The notes below the pieces were generated by a model. That model was given only the letters and a program-made list of their open reading frames with translations. It did not search any database and had not been told where the DNA came from. Both the position numbers and the translations under genes were made by a program. A stretch of 64,000 bases of DNA from Monosporascus cannonballus (taxonomy: Eukaryota > Ascomycota > Sordariomycetes > Xylariales): contig QJNS01000073.1 of assembly GCA_004154925.1 (NCBI GenBank), positions 1-64,000 of the forward strand. The letters are read 5' to 3'. Shown here piece by piece: positions 11,226 through 24,199 of this stretch. The stretch's first letter is position 1. The number at the start of each line of letters is the position of its first letter.

Positions 11226-11613
11226 TGTGATAGCTAGAGGTTTAACCCACTCTTAAACCTAAGTCGTACGAGTTTATATTAATGGAAGTATAGTAGAAAT
11301 CTAAGTAATAAAATATGTTAACTACGATTCGTAATACGAATAATATTTTAAATAACAAATTATTATTATAAGGTATTATTACTTAAATTATGGGAATAAT
11401 AAACGTATATATTTCATTTCGCACTTTTAATACTTAATCAGCTTCAGGTTGCCAATTTTTTAAGTTTCTTAATTTTCTTTATGCCGCCCAAAAGGCTGAA
11501 AGTGCTAAGGTCCTTACAAGCTATAAGCTTATTAAGAAATTAATTCCTATATAGAGTTTAATTTTTCTTATCTCGACTATCTTTAGGCCCACTAAATCAA
11601 TTAAGTTTTAATA
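11226..11613 (-). repeat. E0 3' LTR
   Basis: Begins TGTGATAGCT on the plus strand (TG intact at the outer edge) and ends ..TTTTAATA at the inner edge, where CA has become TA. It matches 38914-39302 throughout, for example the CCCAAAAGGCT..GTGCTAAGG segment, and resembles the U5 side of the younger family A LTRs. Confidence 0.8.
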
Positions 11614-11619
11614 TGATCT

Positions 11620-12030
11620 TTTTCTGTCGAAGAATCTCGTTCCCAAAACTGTTACTGATGAATTTCTTTTTTCTCTTAATTTACTATAATTAGTCGTATT
11701 AAGAAAACTCGTTTTCGCAAACATACTAACGTTTTTAGACCTTTTATAATTATATACAAAAAACCTCTTAATAGAAAATCATTTAAAACGTAAGAAAAAC
11801 CAGATTCGAAAAACGTTAAGTACTACTGCTAATAAATTAAATCGTTTCTAAACACAACAACAAATTCTCCGTTATCAGAGAATAGAAATATTTGGTCGTA
11901 ATAATAAAAACATCGAAATAATAAAGAAATTTGAACGCCTTAAGTAAAAACAAAAATAGTTATCAGCTAAAATAACGGCATTAATACTGATTACAACTCC
12001 TTTCGACTAGACCAGTTCTAATATCATTAA
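11620..12030 (+). pseudogene. Remnant of antisense coiled-coil ORF of E0
   Basis: Runs opposite to the E0 gag-pol direction, between its 3' LTR and the integrase/chromodomain remnants. The frame beginning at 11777 stays mostly open for ~60 codons and is rich in K, R, Q, E, L and I with heptad-like spacing, including 'LRYQRIEIFGRNN' and 'IEIIKKFERLK'. Stops are at former Gln codons (CAA to TAA). The same arrangement is seen in E1, E2, E4, E5 and E6. Function unknown; see findings. Confidence 0.5.
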
Positions 12031-12039
12031 CTTGTTAAT

Positions 12040-14388
12040 TAATACCTTAAACGTTATATAAAATACTGTCGGCATTATTAATAAAAATTCCTTAATAAGC
12101 ATTAGGCATTTATAAACCGTTTTGCAAATTTCTAGATATTTTCGGAATCTATATAATTCTTTTCTCGTATATCCAAAATACTTTTTATGTTACATGTAAT
12201 TTCGCTAACAATATTCGTATTACCTTATCTCGTCCGGATTGTAATAATCTCTATTATTAACTTAAATAAGAAAATATAAAAAACGAGATAAAGCTTAACT
12301 TTTGGTAAAGAATTTAGCAGGACATTATTTTATAAAATATTCTTAGCAATTTTATATAAACCGAGATAATTGAAACCGAATTTTCTATTAGAGATTTTTG
12401 TATAAATATTTTTATAAATAAATAAACCATTTTTCGCTTTTCAAAAAATAATGTTTTCGCCTTTTATAATTATAATATTTAAATATTTAATTACGTACAA
12501 ATTTGAATTCAATGCTTATTTCTTAACTGAACTGCTTAAAGTATTTCAATATAAGTATTGTTTTAATATTAATAAATTTATTATGTATCGTTTTTTAATA
12601 AATCTTAGGCATAAAACCAAAATTTGTATAACTAAAAGTAGGTTAATAATTTTATAATAATTGTTATTATAATCGAATTACGTAGTAAGTAATTTTTAAT
12701 TTAATTATTTTATTATTAATTAATATAGTATTATCAATATGTTTTCAATATTTGATTTAAGCGTTTTATATCTTTATCTATTTCAAGTTTATATTCGTTA
12801 AATACCTGATAATTTAAACTAATTTATATTGTAGACATTCATTAAAATTGTAAAGTAAACGTAATTCCTTTATGGGAAATAATTTCGTATAATAATCAGC
12901 TAATATTAAAAGTGGCTTTAAAGAAAATATATATTATTTATTCGGTATTAATAATTTATTAATAAGGTAAGAAATTAGAAAAATTCGTAAATGTGTCGAG
13001 GATTACTACAATACTATCGTAATATATTTTCATTAATTAATTCTCTAATAAAAGAAATTTAATAATCAAGTTTATAATAATCGAATTTTAGAGATTTATT
13101 TAAATTAGTAATAATTATAACTTTTTATACGGTTAATATTGTCGCGTTTGAACCTTGTTTTAAACGTTATATTATTGTTATATATCATAAATTAATATTG
13201 TTATATTTAAAAAAATTATAAGTATATTAAAGTAGTTTTATGATTTTAGAAATCCTAAAATATTTGTACCACTAATATTTATATATATTAATTATTAAAT
13301 GTATTTAGTAGTATGTGCAAATTGATAATTATTTAATAATTCTTTTGGATAAATTATTGGTTTATCTTATAATTATATAATATATATTATATAATATAGC
13401 TCGTTTTATTATACCTTGGCGTAAATATAAGTTTATATTTTTAAGAAATATCGAACATATTATAATGGATTAAAATTAAAACTTCTTTTAATATTGATCA
13501 TTTCAAAAATTTGTTTTACTGTTTTTTAAGTTTTTTAATAAATAATAAAAAAATCGAAATTCGTTATTTTCTTTAAGGATTGTAATTATCATTTTGCAAA
13601 TCTTCTAATTATAAAAAAGAAAATTTAAATTTAATAATGTATATAAACTTTAATTTAATAAACATCTGTTTTTTAAGAAAATATCTAAATTCTCGAAACA
13701 CTATAATAATGGCCACAAATTCGACGTTTTTTAATTTGTAAGAAAGAATCCCAACAAGTATTTTTTATTTTAATTATCTCGTTACCTCATTACGTCGTTG
13801 AAGGCGTAATTTAAAATATTGGTTTTTAATGTAATAAAACATATAAAATCGTATATAATTTATAATAGTTTGTTAATCATTATACTTTTAAGTTTTTAAA
13901 ACATTTCTCATATTTATAACTTTCAACGAAATTTCTTTTAATAAGTGTAATCTAGCGGATAATAATTGTGCTAAAATTTCGGATAATCTTTTATGACAAT
14001 TAATATATTCAAAAGAATTTTATACATTTTCTTTATGATACTTAACGTTCATTATTTTATAATTATAATGAAATTGTAGATTGTATTTTAATATATTTTA
14101 CCATATTATATTCCAGCTGTTTTATTTTTAATTTACGACATCAACGTTTTGTAAAATGTTAAAGTTTTTATAAACCAATTTTATGTACACTTTTTTTATT
14201 TCCAAAAAATAAAAATAAAACAAAATTTTGGCAATATATAATTTATGATTTATTAGATAATTATTAATACGTTCGGACATTATATTAACGTTATTAAGTA
14301 TTTAAATAACTTATATTACGTTTTAAATGTTAGTTTTTTTATTTTCTTTGATTTTAATAAAGCTATTTTTAGTTTTAAAATTAAACGT
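12040..14388 (-). pseudogene. E0 pol remnant: integrase and RNase H region
   Basis: RIP-degraded. About 12280-12400 aligns to the E2 integrase C-terminal coding region near 25060-25200, and 13480-13850 aligns to the E2 RNase H region near 26430-26670. The end near 14340-14388 resembles the region between RT and RNase H. The frame is full of stops. The sequence is interrupted at 14389 by the TRIM-like insertion and resumes beyond 21571. Confidence 0.6.
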
Positions 14389-14393
14389 TATAA

Positions 14394-14455
14394 TGTGATG
14401 ATATGTACAGCTAGTCCTTATAAGGTGGATTAGGGTCTCCAAACTCTAATTGGGT
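14394..14455. repeat. TRIM-like element, left terminal repeat (partial)
   Basis: 62 bp matching 21448-21509; diverges after AATTGGG, just before the E1 insertion site. Confidence 0.6.
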
Positions 14456-14462
14456 ACATCGG

Positions 14463-14836
14463 TGTTACGACCCGACAAGCTCCGGTTTCAAGAAACGGTC
14501 AGGCAGGAGCATACGGACCACCTCCCGGGTTACGTAACGGTGATCACTGCCAAGCCAGTGATTATCAGTAATTAAAAGTGATCCCAAATGATTATAATCA
14601 CCACCAACGGCGTAATTACGAATAATTAAGTTAAAAAAAAGAAGGATATATACGTTTATTAATTCCATAATTTAAATAGCTTTAGCTTACAATATAATAT
14701 CGTTATCCAAGGTATCCTTGGTATTACGAAACGTAATATATTACTGTATTTATTGTTTAAATTCCTATAATATTTTTGTTAATATAAACCCGTCGACTTA
14801 AGGTTTAATAATTAGTTAAACCGTTTAGCCGTTATA
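14463..14836 (+). repeat. E1 5' LTR
   Basis: Starts TGTTACGACC (intact) and ends GCCGTTATA, where the 3' LTR has GCCGTCACA. The U3 carries GGTTACGTAACC-like sequence at 14529-14538, probably a RIP product of CACGTG. The left (outer) half is clearly less mutated than the same part of the 3' LTR. Confidence 0.9.
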
Positions 14837-14896
14837 CGTTATAAACTTTTGTTCAGGAATACCGTTAAACTTTGAATCATATTTAATATTATTAAA

Positions 14897-17800
14897 ATAT
14901 CGACCAGTATTTAAAAAACCTTTACTTAGCAGTTCCAGGTTCGAATTCAGAAGCTGGAAAAAAAAGTTTGATAACTTAAGATTACGCCTGCCTAACCTTT
15001 TTTCGCCCGTATGAAGTTAAAAAAACCAGAACCTTCCGATAGAAAAAATAACCTTTAAACTTTTTTAACTTAGGCACGAATTTACTTTTACTTCCTAAAC
15101 CTTAATAAGTTAGCGGATATGGTCTTAATAATAAAAATATACCTAATAAAAAATATGGCTAATTAATTTAAACCCATTATAAGAAATTTCCTAAAAATAA
15201 AAAAAGTAAATAAGGAAAATTTTATTAACGAAATCTTTTTAATTTATACCAATTTCGAAAATAAAATACGCGATAATTTTGGCAATCCGGATAAAAAACG
15301 ATTAACGGCTTAATAATTCTTATAATTCCGATAAAAAAGATTTGCATTTAAGTACGCCGTAACCTTTAAGAATTTTACGGCTAAGGCCGGATGGGAAAAT
15401 AATAAAACCGACGTCTTTATCGACATATTTTACAAAAGGTTAAAAGATAATGTAAAGGATAAAATTATTTGGATCGAATAATTAATTGCCTTAAACCGGT
15501 ATATCGGAAAGGTAATTAAAATTAACAACCGATAATTTGAAAAACGATAGGAGAAAAAAGAATAATACGCCTTACGTTCGAGATATAAATCCAACTAAGG
15601 GAAAAAACAAAACGTACCTTTTACTTTTTATGGAACGGCGCCAGGATTTATGAAATTCGGCGTTACCCACAGACAAAATTAAAGCCAGATTAAATATTTT
15701 AATTATGGCAAAATGGGACATAAGGCTTATAAATACAAAAAAACTAAAAAGTTACAATAGGATAATTAGACCCTTATACCGGAAGGATAATCCAGAAATA
15801 ACTAAGGAAATAATAACAAAGTTATTAACATAGTCCAAACCAAATATATATCAGGTTTTAAGCAAAAATTATTACGATAAAAAATCCGATAAAAAATACG
15901 AAAAGCTAAAAAAACTGGTTTAATAGGTAACGCGAATATAATAAAAGGTATTATAAGGATAATTATGCAAATACCAAAATTAAACAAAGGAAGTTTGTTC
16001 CGGAATCCCTAATCGATACGGCAAAATGCATGCCATATATTGTTAACGACGAAAATATCCCGATTACGAGGAATGAAAATAACATATTTACGTATAAATT
16101 ACCCGTATATATTATAAGGGATTCGATTTTCCAATCCGTATTAGGCATAACAAAAACGATAAATAATAGTATTAATAATTTCGAACCATAGCCCTAAAAA
16201 ATGTTCAGCAACTGGCCGAAGCGGAAAATTAACCCGAAAAAAAGCAGTACCCGCAGGAAAACCCTTTTTATTATTATGGATGGTATAATTACCAAACGGA
16301 AAAGAAATTAATCTAACGTACGGTTGAAAAATACTATTAGAAAGTTATTACGGACCTTTATTTTTAATTGGCATTTACTATAAATCTTTAGGAAAAAAAG
16401 GTTATTAAGGAAAAAATACGTTAATTCATAGGAAATCTTTAGAACGATAGCTAAAATAACGCATAATAAGATATAGTTATAAACATAAAAAAAATACTTT
16501 ATTCGATAAAAAGAAATTGCAAAAAAATTAAAAATAATTAATACGGTTCGAAAAAATAATATGCCGATAATAACGATAGATATAACAGCTTAATGCGTTA
16601 AACGAAAAAATATAAGTAAAGTTCGATTAATTCGAATAAAAGTTAAAAAAAAATTACTTATAAAAAAGCCGCAAAATAACGAAACCTAAAAAAGTTAAAG
16701 GGAATTCCTAAAAAAAGTTTTAAACGTGATAATAAAAAATGTTAACGATCTTATTACCTTGGAAATACGAATTGAAACGTACTGGTATATTATAATAGTA
16801 AATTACGGAATTTTGGGCGGAAATTATATTATACCGGATATGGTTAATAGGCTTAAATTACAATAAAAATACAAGTTAAAATTTTATATAATAATAAATA
16901 TTAAAGGTTAAAAATTCGTTTACGATAACAGAAAAATTATACGCAAAATTAATTATCTTGAGATTTTTATTTAAAAATATTACCAAACGGTTAATTTCGA
17001 TATCGTTTTATTCGGGAATTACGATATAATCTTAAGATTATTATAAATACGCTAATACGGAATTTTAATTAACGGTGAAATTAGCCAGGTAAAGTTCGTT
17101 TTATTTTTTATTAATAAATAAACAAAAGAAAATTAAAATCTTAATACTTAATCGATAATAATAACGAATGTAAATATAAAAATACGATAAATACCTTATT
17201 ATCTAAAAGAACAAAATACAAAAAAAACAGGTATTAAAAAAAATACGACGTATCGTTATTATTATTAAAGCGAAACTTAAGTAACTAAATAACAATCTGG
17301 AATAATACGAATAGCAGATTAAAAAGTTAGAAAATTTAATTAATATATTACCATAATATTATAAATACGAATAACTTTTTAAAAAACATTCGATACGAAA
17401 TTATTAAAATATAACGAATAAAATTATAAAATAATTTTTAAAAAAAGACTTTCGACAAAATTTTACCTTATTTATAATTTTAATAAAAACGAATTATATA
17501 TTTTTAAAAAATACCTGGAAAATCGGGTATAAAAAGGATGGATTTAACTTTCGAAATTACTAGTAAAATACCTTATGTTTTTCGTACGAAAAAAATTGAA
17601 AATTACGACTTATGGTTAATTATCAATAATTAAACGATACTATTGTTAAAAATCAAACATTATTACCCTTAATTACGGAAATAAAAGACCGATTTTACGG
17701 AACTAAATAATTTATAATATTCGATTTTAAAAATAGATATAATTTTGTTAAAATTAAAAAAGAATACGAATAAAAAATAACTTTTAGGACGAAATACGGA

Positions 17801-20165
17801 TTATTCGAATATTTAATTATATTAATAAAATTTACGAATATATCAGTAACTTTCTAATGAATATTTAATTACGTATTACGAAAATACCTCGATATTTTCG
17901 TTATTTGCTATCTTAACGACATTTTTATTTTTTCGGAAATAAAAAAATATACGTAAAATACGTTCATAAAGTTTTTTAAGTTTTATAAGATATAAGATTA
18001 TTTATTAACGCGGAAAAAAGTTAATTCCATATATAGGAAATAAAATATCTGGGATATATTATTACTTTAAAATATATTAAAATAGATCCTAAGAAAATCG
18101 CTGTAATTATAAAATAACAAACGTTAACGATAATTAAAAAGGTACAGGTATTCCTTAAAGTCGTTAATTATTATAAGAAATTTATTCGAAATTTTAGCAG
18201 AATAATTATACCCTTAATAAATTTTACAAAAAAAAAGAATTTAAATAAACGCCAGATACGGAAAAAGCATTTTAGGATATTAAAAATATAATTATTAGCG
18301 AACCAGTATTAATTATATATAATTTAAGCCGCCCCGTTAAATTAAAAACCGATATTTCGGATTACGCGTTAAGTATAATAATTAGATAACGAAATAATTA
18401 AGGCAAATTATACCTTATTATATTTTTTTCGTATAAGTTAAAAAAAACGAATTTAATTACGGTATTCCAGGTAAGGAATTTATAGTTATTATTATAGCAT
18501 TTCGGAAATTTAGGTATTTCCTAAAGGAAGGTTTGTACCAAATTAAGGTTTATACGGATTATTAAAATTTTATCCGATTTATTACGACCAAAAAACTTAT
18601 AGGACGATAATTTTGTTATGCAGAAAAATTGGCGAATTTCAATTTCGTTATTATCCACAAAAAAAGATTAAAAAACGGCAAAGCAAATATTTTAAATAGG
18701 TAACCAGATTTCGAAGAAAAATTGGTTAAAGTTAGCCATATAATTTTTAATATTATTACAAAAGGATATTTACACTTACGATAAATTACGACGATTCGGG
18801 TAATACCTTTCGATATATATTAAAGAATTTAATAATATAACGACAATTCTTTAAAAAATCAAAAAACGAATAAAATATAAATTTTAAAAAAGTATTAAAG
18901 CGATTTAGTACGAAAAATACATAAATATTAATTATATAAATATCCAGGGATTTATAAAACCTTAAAGTAACTTTAATACATATATTTCTTTCCTAAAATA
19001 AAACTAACGATATAAAAAATCATACGGCAATATAATATTTGCGCCAAGGTAAAGATTCGACGACACAAGCCATACGGAAAACTATGGCCATTACCAATCG
19101 TAAAACGATTATAGTATTCAGTTATATTCGATTTTATTATTGAACTTCCTATATCAAAAAACCCAGTTACCGGAATATATTACGATAATATTTTCGTAAT
19201 CGTCGATCGATTCACGAAATTGTCCTATTTTTTACCGTATTATAAGGATATAAATGTTAAACAATTAGCATATATTTTTTTTAAATATATTTTTAATATA
19301 TATAAATTACTAATAAAAATTATATTAAATAAATTATTAATATTCCTATCAAAGTTTTAACGAGGCCTTATGGCATAAATCGGCTTAAATTATAAGTTAT
19401 TTAACGTATTTAAATTTTAAACGGATAAATAAATAAAACGAACAAATTAAATTTTAAAAATTTATTTACGATATTACGTTAATTACGAATTAAATAATTA
19501 AATTAAAAAATTACCGATTGCTTAATTAGTTTATAATATCAATTATTACGAAAATATTTAGATAATATTTATAAACGTAAATTTTGATTTTATTTTAAAG
19601 GTTTATAAAAAAGCGCGTAATAACGGTTTAATTAATATTAAAATAGCTTTTACGTTAAAATAATTATGATAGTTATACCAAAAAATAAAAATAAAATTGG
19701 AATTCGTACGAAATTAAATAAATATATATTATAATTTAAAAAAATTAAAAAAATTAAATTTTAAAAAAGGAAAGATAATTTCTTTTGTTACAAAAAACAT
19801 TTAAATAAAACGACCCAGTAAAAAACTCGATTTTAAATATATCGGCCCATACAAAATCGCCAAGAAAATCTCAGAAAATAATTATTAATTGGAATTTCCA
19901 CCAAAAGTTAAATTTTATTGAATTTTTTATGTTTTTTTATTCGAATTAATAACAAATATAATTAAAATATATATAGTACAAAACGACGTAAAAATGGAAA
20001 ATAAATAAACATACGAAATAAAGAAAATATTTAATATGCAAAAACAAAACGGATTTACCCAGTACCTAATTAAATAAAAAAAACATTTAAATTTTAAAAT
20101 CACTTAGAAACCCGCTAAAAACGTTATTAATGCCTAATGCCTGTTAAAGACCTTTTACTAATAAC
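14897..20165 (+). pseudogene. E1 gag-pol remnant (gag, PR, RT, RNase H, INT, chromodomain)
   Basis: Non-functional. The CCHC knuckle at 15695-15736 keeps its C-x2-C-x4-H-x4-C spacing, but the Cys codons read Tyr (TGT/TGC to TAT/TAC). The protease-like motif lies near 16790-16860 (reads V-N-Y-G..G-N-Y-I, where relatives suggest a D-x-G-A-type active site). The RT spans ~17620-18250; its catalytic Y-x-D-D reads Y-L-N-D at 17909-17920. RNase H is ~18290-18720. The integrase core is ~19120-19480 with 'IFVIVDRFTKLSYFLP' and later 'GLNYKLFNVF'; the GPF/Y-type module is ~19800-19960. A chromodomain lies at ~20005-20160 (TYEIKKIF..YLIK..). Chromodomains in this family are thought to target integration to heterochromatin. 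Frequent in-frame TAA/TAG are RIP-type. Confidence 0.85.
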
Positions 20166-20229
20166 GATAGACGCGTCCTAATCGATAATCGACTAGTTAA
20201 TAACCGGAATATCGGGCTAATCGATTACG

Positions 20230-20755
20230 GCCTGCGTTAACGTAATAACCGTAACGGCGGCCTTTAATTGCTTTTGTTCCTAATATTTTTATTTCTTTAA
20301 CTTATTTAATAATTAAAGCTTACGTTATACCATAATAATATTTTTCGAACGAGCTAACGCCTTTTATTTACGTAAACGAATAAAACGAAAAAAAGCTTTA
20401 TTTATCTTTTCCTAATATTTACGTTAAACCTCGAAGTAAAGCCGTTAAAGCTTTAATAATTACTTTTCGGCAAACGCTTTTTCGTATTCCAAATATTAAT
20501 ACTTACGATAAATATTTTGTAAAAAAAAATAAATATACCGATATTATCATAGGATCGACCCCGATTAATATATTCTTTATACCTTAAAACGTTTTCCATT
20601 ATTTTATATTTTATGTGTTTCGAAAAATAATAAGAATAAAGTATAATTTCGTAACCAAATTCGTTAAAGGCTTTTATAAGGTCAGTATAACGAACGGTAA
20701 AAAAACGGGAAATACAACGAATTTTGGAAATACGAAACAATATAATTAAAGGCAA
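20230..20755 (-). pseudogene. Antisense coiled-coil ORF remnant of E1
   Basis: Opposite strand to gag-pol, between the chromodomain and the 3' LTR. A Met-initiated open frame runs 20755 down to 20453 (100 aa). A related frame (~20400-20285) reads K-A-F-F-R-F-I-R-L-R-K-*-K-A-L-A-R-S-K, then M-V-*-R-K-L-*-L-L-N-K-L-K-K, where each stop is a CAA-to-TAA change. The spacing matches the equivalent segment in E2, E4, E5 and E6. Predicted product: small basic coiled-coil protein, function unknown. A frame change between the two halves means it is broken. Confidence 0.55.
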
Positions 20756-20830
20756 AAAAAAAGGATACTTATTAAACGAAGAAAAAGAAAAAAAAATCTT
20801 AAGGACAAAATTTAAGAAAAGGGGAAATCG

Positions 20831-21200
20831 TATTACGACCCGATAAATTCCGGTTTCAAAAAACGGTTAGGCAAAAGCATACGGACCACCTTCCGGGTTA
20901 CGTAACGATAATCACTGCCAAACTAATAATTATCAATAATCAAAAATAATCCTAAATAATTATAATTATTACCAACGGCGTAATTACGAATAATTAAGCC
21001 AAAAAAAGGATATATACGTTTATTAATTCCATAATCTAAATAGCTTTAATTTGCAATATAGTATCGTTACCTAAGGTACCTTTGGCATTACGAAACGTAA
21101 CACATTACTATATTTATTGCTCAGATTCCCACGATACTCCTGCTAACATAAACCCGTCGACTTAAGGTTTAATAGTTGGTTAAACCGCCTAGCCGTCACA
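20831..21200 (+). repeat. E1 3' LTR
   Basis: Starts TATTACGACC (TG changed to TA at the inner edge) and ends AGCCGTCACA (CA intact at the outer edge). Preceded by purine-rich AAGAAAAGGGGAAATCG at 20814-20830. The last ~120 bp are much less mutated than the same part of the 5' LTR. Confidence 0.9.
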
Positions 21201-21447
21201 ATCGGCCAGTTAGGCGCCACTTTGGCGATATATCGGAGGCAGGGTTCTATCCTTATAGGGGCGGCTGCAGGCTAAAAAAAAAGACTAGGAGGCAAACCGA
21301 AAAAATTCCAACAGCTAGCGTTCGGCGGGTGGTCGACGCGAAAGGTCCAACCGCGCTATGTGCTTACAAAATGCAGTAAAACCTTAGGAGTCCGATATCT
21401 TATCCAGCCCTAAAGTCGGGACGACTTTATAAAAAAGGGGAAGTAAT
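21201..21447. other. GC-balanced interior of the TRIM-like element
   Basis: About 250 bp with near-normal base composition between E1 and the right terminal repeat. No domain is recognised; an open frame at 21176-21379 begins inside the E1 LTR and is therefore not a gene. It ends in a polypurine tract. Its escape from RIP fits its short length or low copy number. Confidence 0.5.
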
Positions 21448-21566
21448 TGTAATAATATGCACAGCTAGTCCTTATAAGGTGGATTGGGGTATTTAAACCC
21501 CAATTGGGATTTGGAATTACTAGCCTTTTAGTATTGTGGTTAACGTTATACCCTTATTATCTTATA
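21448..21566. repeat. TRIM-like element, right terminal repeat (119 bp)
   Basis: First 62 bp match 14394-14455. The remaining 57 bp (GGATTTGG..TATTGTGGTTAACG..TTATCTTATA) match the 3' ends of the family D units at 6980-7152 and 36201-36374, linking the TRIM-like element to family D. Confidence 0.6.
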
Positions 21567-21571
21567 TGTAA

Positions 21572-23805
21572 ATTATTAAATTTTATAAAATCAGTTTTTT
21601 ATTTTAATAATTAAGGATAATATTATTTAATATTTTATAATAAAAATATTTCATTATTAGTAAATATTTACAAATTATATTTTGCCGTTTTTTAAATATT
21701 AAAAAATATAAAGTAACTTCGAACATTTAATTTATTTTTTATCACTAATTTTAAAAATACTCTGTTAACGTGCGTAATGTAATTTTATTAAAAATACAAA
21801 TTAGATACAACCTCGCAAATAACTCTGTTTTAAAAATTTAATTGTAAATTTATTTCTTACATTTTAATAATTTTATATTAAGTTTTCTTATAAGATTATA
21901 TATATTTGTAATATTTTAATAATATATTAATTCAAGTTTTGAATATTTTGGATTATAATTTTAAATTATGATTTAATTATCTAAACGTTATTGCAATTAT
22001 ACCAGGTCGTATGTTTTATATTCCTTTTTTTATGTCGTACCTTATAAGCCATAAGATTTTAATCCTTTCTTTATGTTTAAATTTATTCCTATTTCTCATT
22101 GAATATTCAAATCTTTTTTATTTAAATTCTGCTTATTTGCAAGGCATTAAATTGACTTCATAAAAATAATCTTTGTATTAATTAAAGTAGCTTATTAATA
22201 TATCTATATTAATTCTAAATTATGTTCTAACTTTTAAATAAAACGATTTTAAAATTTATTATCTGTTATTTGTCTTGAAATAAATTTCCAAATGATGAAT
22301 TTCGCGTTTAATTTGTCTTCTATTTTAAGCTTAATTCTAACTTTTAGTATTTGGTATAATATATAATTTTAATTAATATTTTTATAGATTTTAACGTTAT
22401 TATTAACATTCGATATAATATAATTTTGACCTATAGTTCCGTTATCTATTATTACGATATATTAATATTTTCCGATATATATGTTTAAAATAATAATAAC
22501 ATTAATTAATTTCATTTTTTCGTTAAGAACCATCTTTAGAAATTTCTTCTACTTCTTTTGGACTTAGTTATTTTGCGGTCTTTTCATAAGTAACTTTTTT
22601 TAACTTTTTTTAATTTGTTAAATCGTACTTAAATTCTCGTATATATCTTATTACGTTACTATATTTGTTGCTTTTATCGTGGTATTCACCTTTTAAATTA
22701 TATTAGTCATTTTTGACTTCGTTATAACTTCTTTGCTGTTAAATAACGATCTCCTTATTTGTTACATAGTATTTTATTATATTATATCCTTATTGTTTTT
22801 TTAATATTTCTCGCATAAAGATGCGACTTTCTACCTTAATATTCTTTTTCTTGAAGTTTATAATAAATGCTAATTAGAAATAAAAAGTCGTAATTACTTT
22901 CTGGTAACATTTTTCTACGATATGCGAAATTAATTTCTTTTCAGACCAATAATTACATTACTCATTAAAATATAAAAAACTTTTCCATGGGTATTATTGT
23001 CGTTTTGGCTAACTTTGTAAAGCTCTTCCTTTATCGATATTATTATTTATTTTATCATTTTCGATTTGGTGTAAAGATTCGAATTTTTTCTTATATATAC
23101 GTATAATGTGCTAATAAATGAATTTTATTTATTTATTATATACTGGGCATTTTCGTCGTATATAATATAGGACATGCATTTTACCGTCTTAATTGAAGAT
23201 ATCAGCGTCAATATTTTTCTTTTAATTTTAAATTTTCTTTAATTATTTGTTAAAACGTTTTGTTATTTTTTAAACGCCCTTTAGTCCAGGTTTTTAGCCT
23301 TTTGTATTTTGCGTTGAAATTTTTATTATAATGACCTTTGTTCGTACTCGATCTAAATCATATTAATATTCTATTTATTTCTGTCGAACGGTTTCTTAAT
23401 TAGGCTAATTGGTCACCTTTTTAAAATAAGAGTTTAACTACTTTATTGTCGAGGGTCTTTGTAAATATTTCGGTAATATCTTATTTCATTATAATTATAA
23501 TATTTCACTTAATTTGTATCATTGCGCTAAAGCGATTTATATTCTATATATTTTGGCGTTATGCTATACAATATAAATAATACGTTTTACAGTTATTCTT
23601 AGTTGGCCGATTGGCCTTTATGTCTTAAAATATATTATCTTTTTTTTCTATATGGTGTTCGTAGTTTTCATTATTAATTTTAAATGTTTGAACAATGTGT
23701 TAAAAAAAATCTTAGGTTTTAAAAATTTAATAATTTTATATTTAGCTTCGTTCTTTAGTTCTTTTTAAATATAACGATTAGATTATTTCGTTTTGTCGTT
23801 AGTTT
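21572..23805 (-). pseudogene. E0 pol/gag remnant: RT, protease and upstream
   Basis: Continues E0 after the TRIM-like insertion. The 22430-22570 segment aligns to the E2 protease region at 28145-28300, and 23150-23500 resembles the spacer between gag knuckle and protease in E2 (28950-29150). Interrupted at 23806 by E2; the ACTTT at 23806-23810 is the E2 target site. All frames are destroyed. Confidence 0.55.
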
Positions 23806-23810
23806 ACTTT

Positions 23811-24192
23811 TGTGACGGCTAAGGAGCTTAACCAACTATTAAACCTTAGCCGTACAGGTTTATGTTAGCAGAAGGATCGTAGGAATCTGAGCAATAGATA
23901 TAGTAATCGTGTTACGTCTCGTAATACCAAGGGTGCTTTGGGTAACGATAATATATTGCAAACTAAAGCTACCTAAACTATGGAAATAATAAGCGTATAT
24001 ATCTTGATCCCTTTATTACTACTTATTTCTGTTTAACAAAGCCTTACTGAACGGTTGTTTAATGTTACTTAGTTATGCTTAGTCGTGCTTAATTAAAACT
24101 CGTTAAATATTAATTACGTAACCTTAAATTAACGTAATTTCGTAAATTTAATTGGACCGTTTTCGCAGGCCCAGCTAGCTTAGGTCGTAACA
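23811..24192 (-). repeat. E2 3' LTR
   Basis: Plus-strand view TGTGACGGCT..GGTCGTAACA, both ends intact. The left (outer) half retains many CpA/TpG that are mutated in the partner LTR at 30341. TACGTA at 24115-24120 corresponds to the CACGTG position of other LTRs. Confidence 0.9.
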
Positions 24193-24199
24193 TATTCTT

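Larger units (their letters stand above)
14463..21200 (+). mobile_element. E1: full-length family A Ty3/gypsy chromovirus, RIP-inactivated
   Basis: 6738 bp, bounded by LTRs 14463-14836 and 20831-21200 and by a perfect 5-bp target duplication ATCGG (14458-14462 and 21201-21205). Gene order is gag, protease, RT, RNase H, integrase, chromodomain, followed by an antisense ORF. A polypurine tract lies at 20814-20830 just before the 3' LTR. It is inserted in the TRIM-like element within E0. All coding frames are broken by CAA/CAG/TGG to stop changes. Confidence 0.92.
14394..21566. mobile_element. TRIM-like short element inside E0, later hit by E1
   Basis: Direct terminal repeats share the segment from TGTRATRATATG through CTAGTCCTTATAAGGTGGATT to AATTGGG (14394-14455 and 21448-21509). 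Without E1 the element is only ~430 bp. A polypurine tract (AAAAAAGGGGAAG, ~21431-21443) sits just before the right repeat. Flanks TATAA (14389-14393) and TGTAA (21567-21571) would be a 5-bp duplication differing by one RIP-type change. The left repeat lacks the last ~57 bp of the right one, so the structure is rearranged. The right repeat ends like family D. Confidence 0.55.

Noticed and set aside
21176..21379. 67-codon open frame across the E1 LTR end
   Set aside because: Begins inside the E1 3' LTR and runs into the TRIM-like interior; it was created by the insertion.
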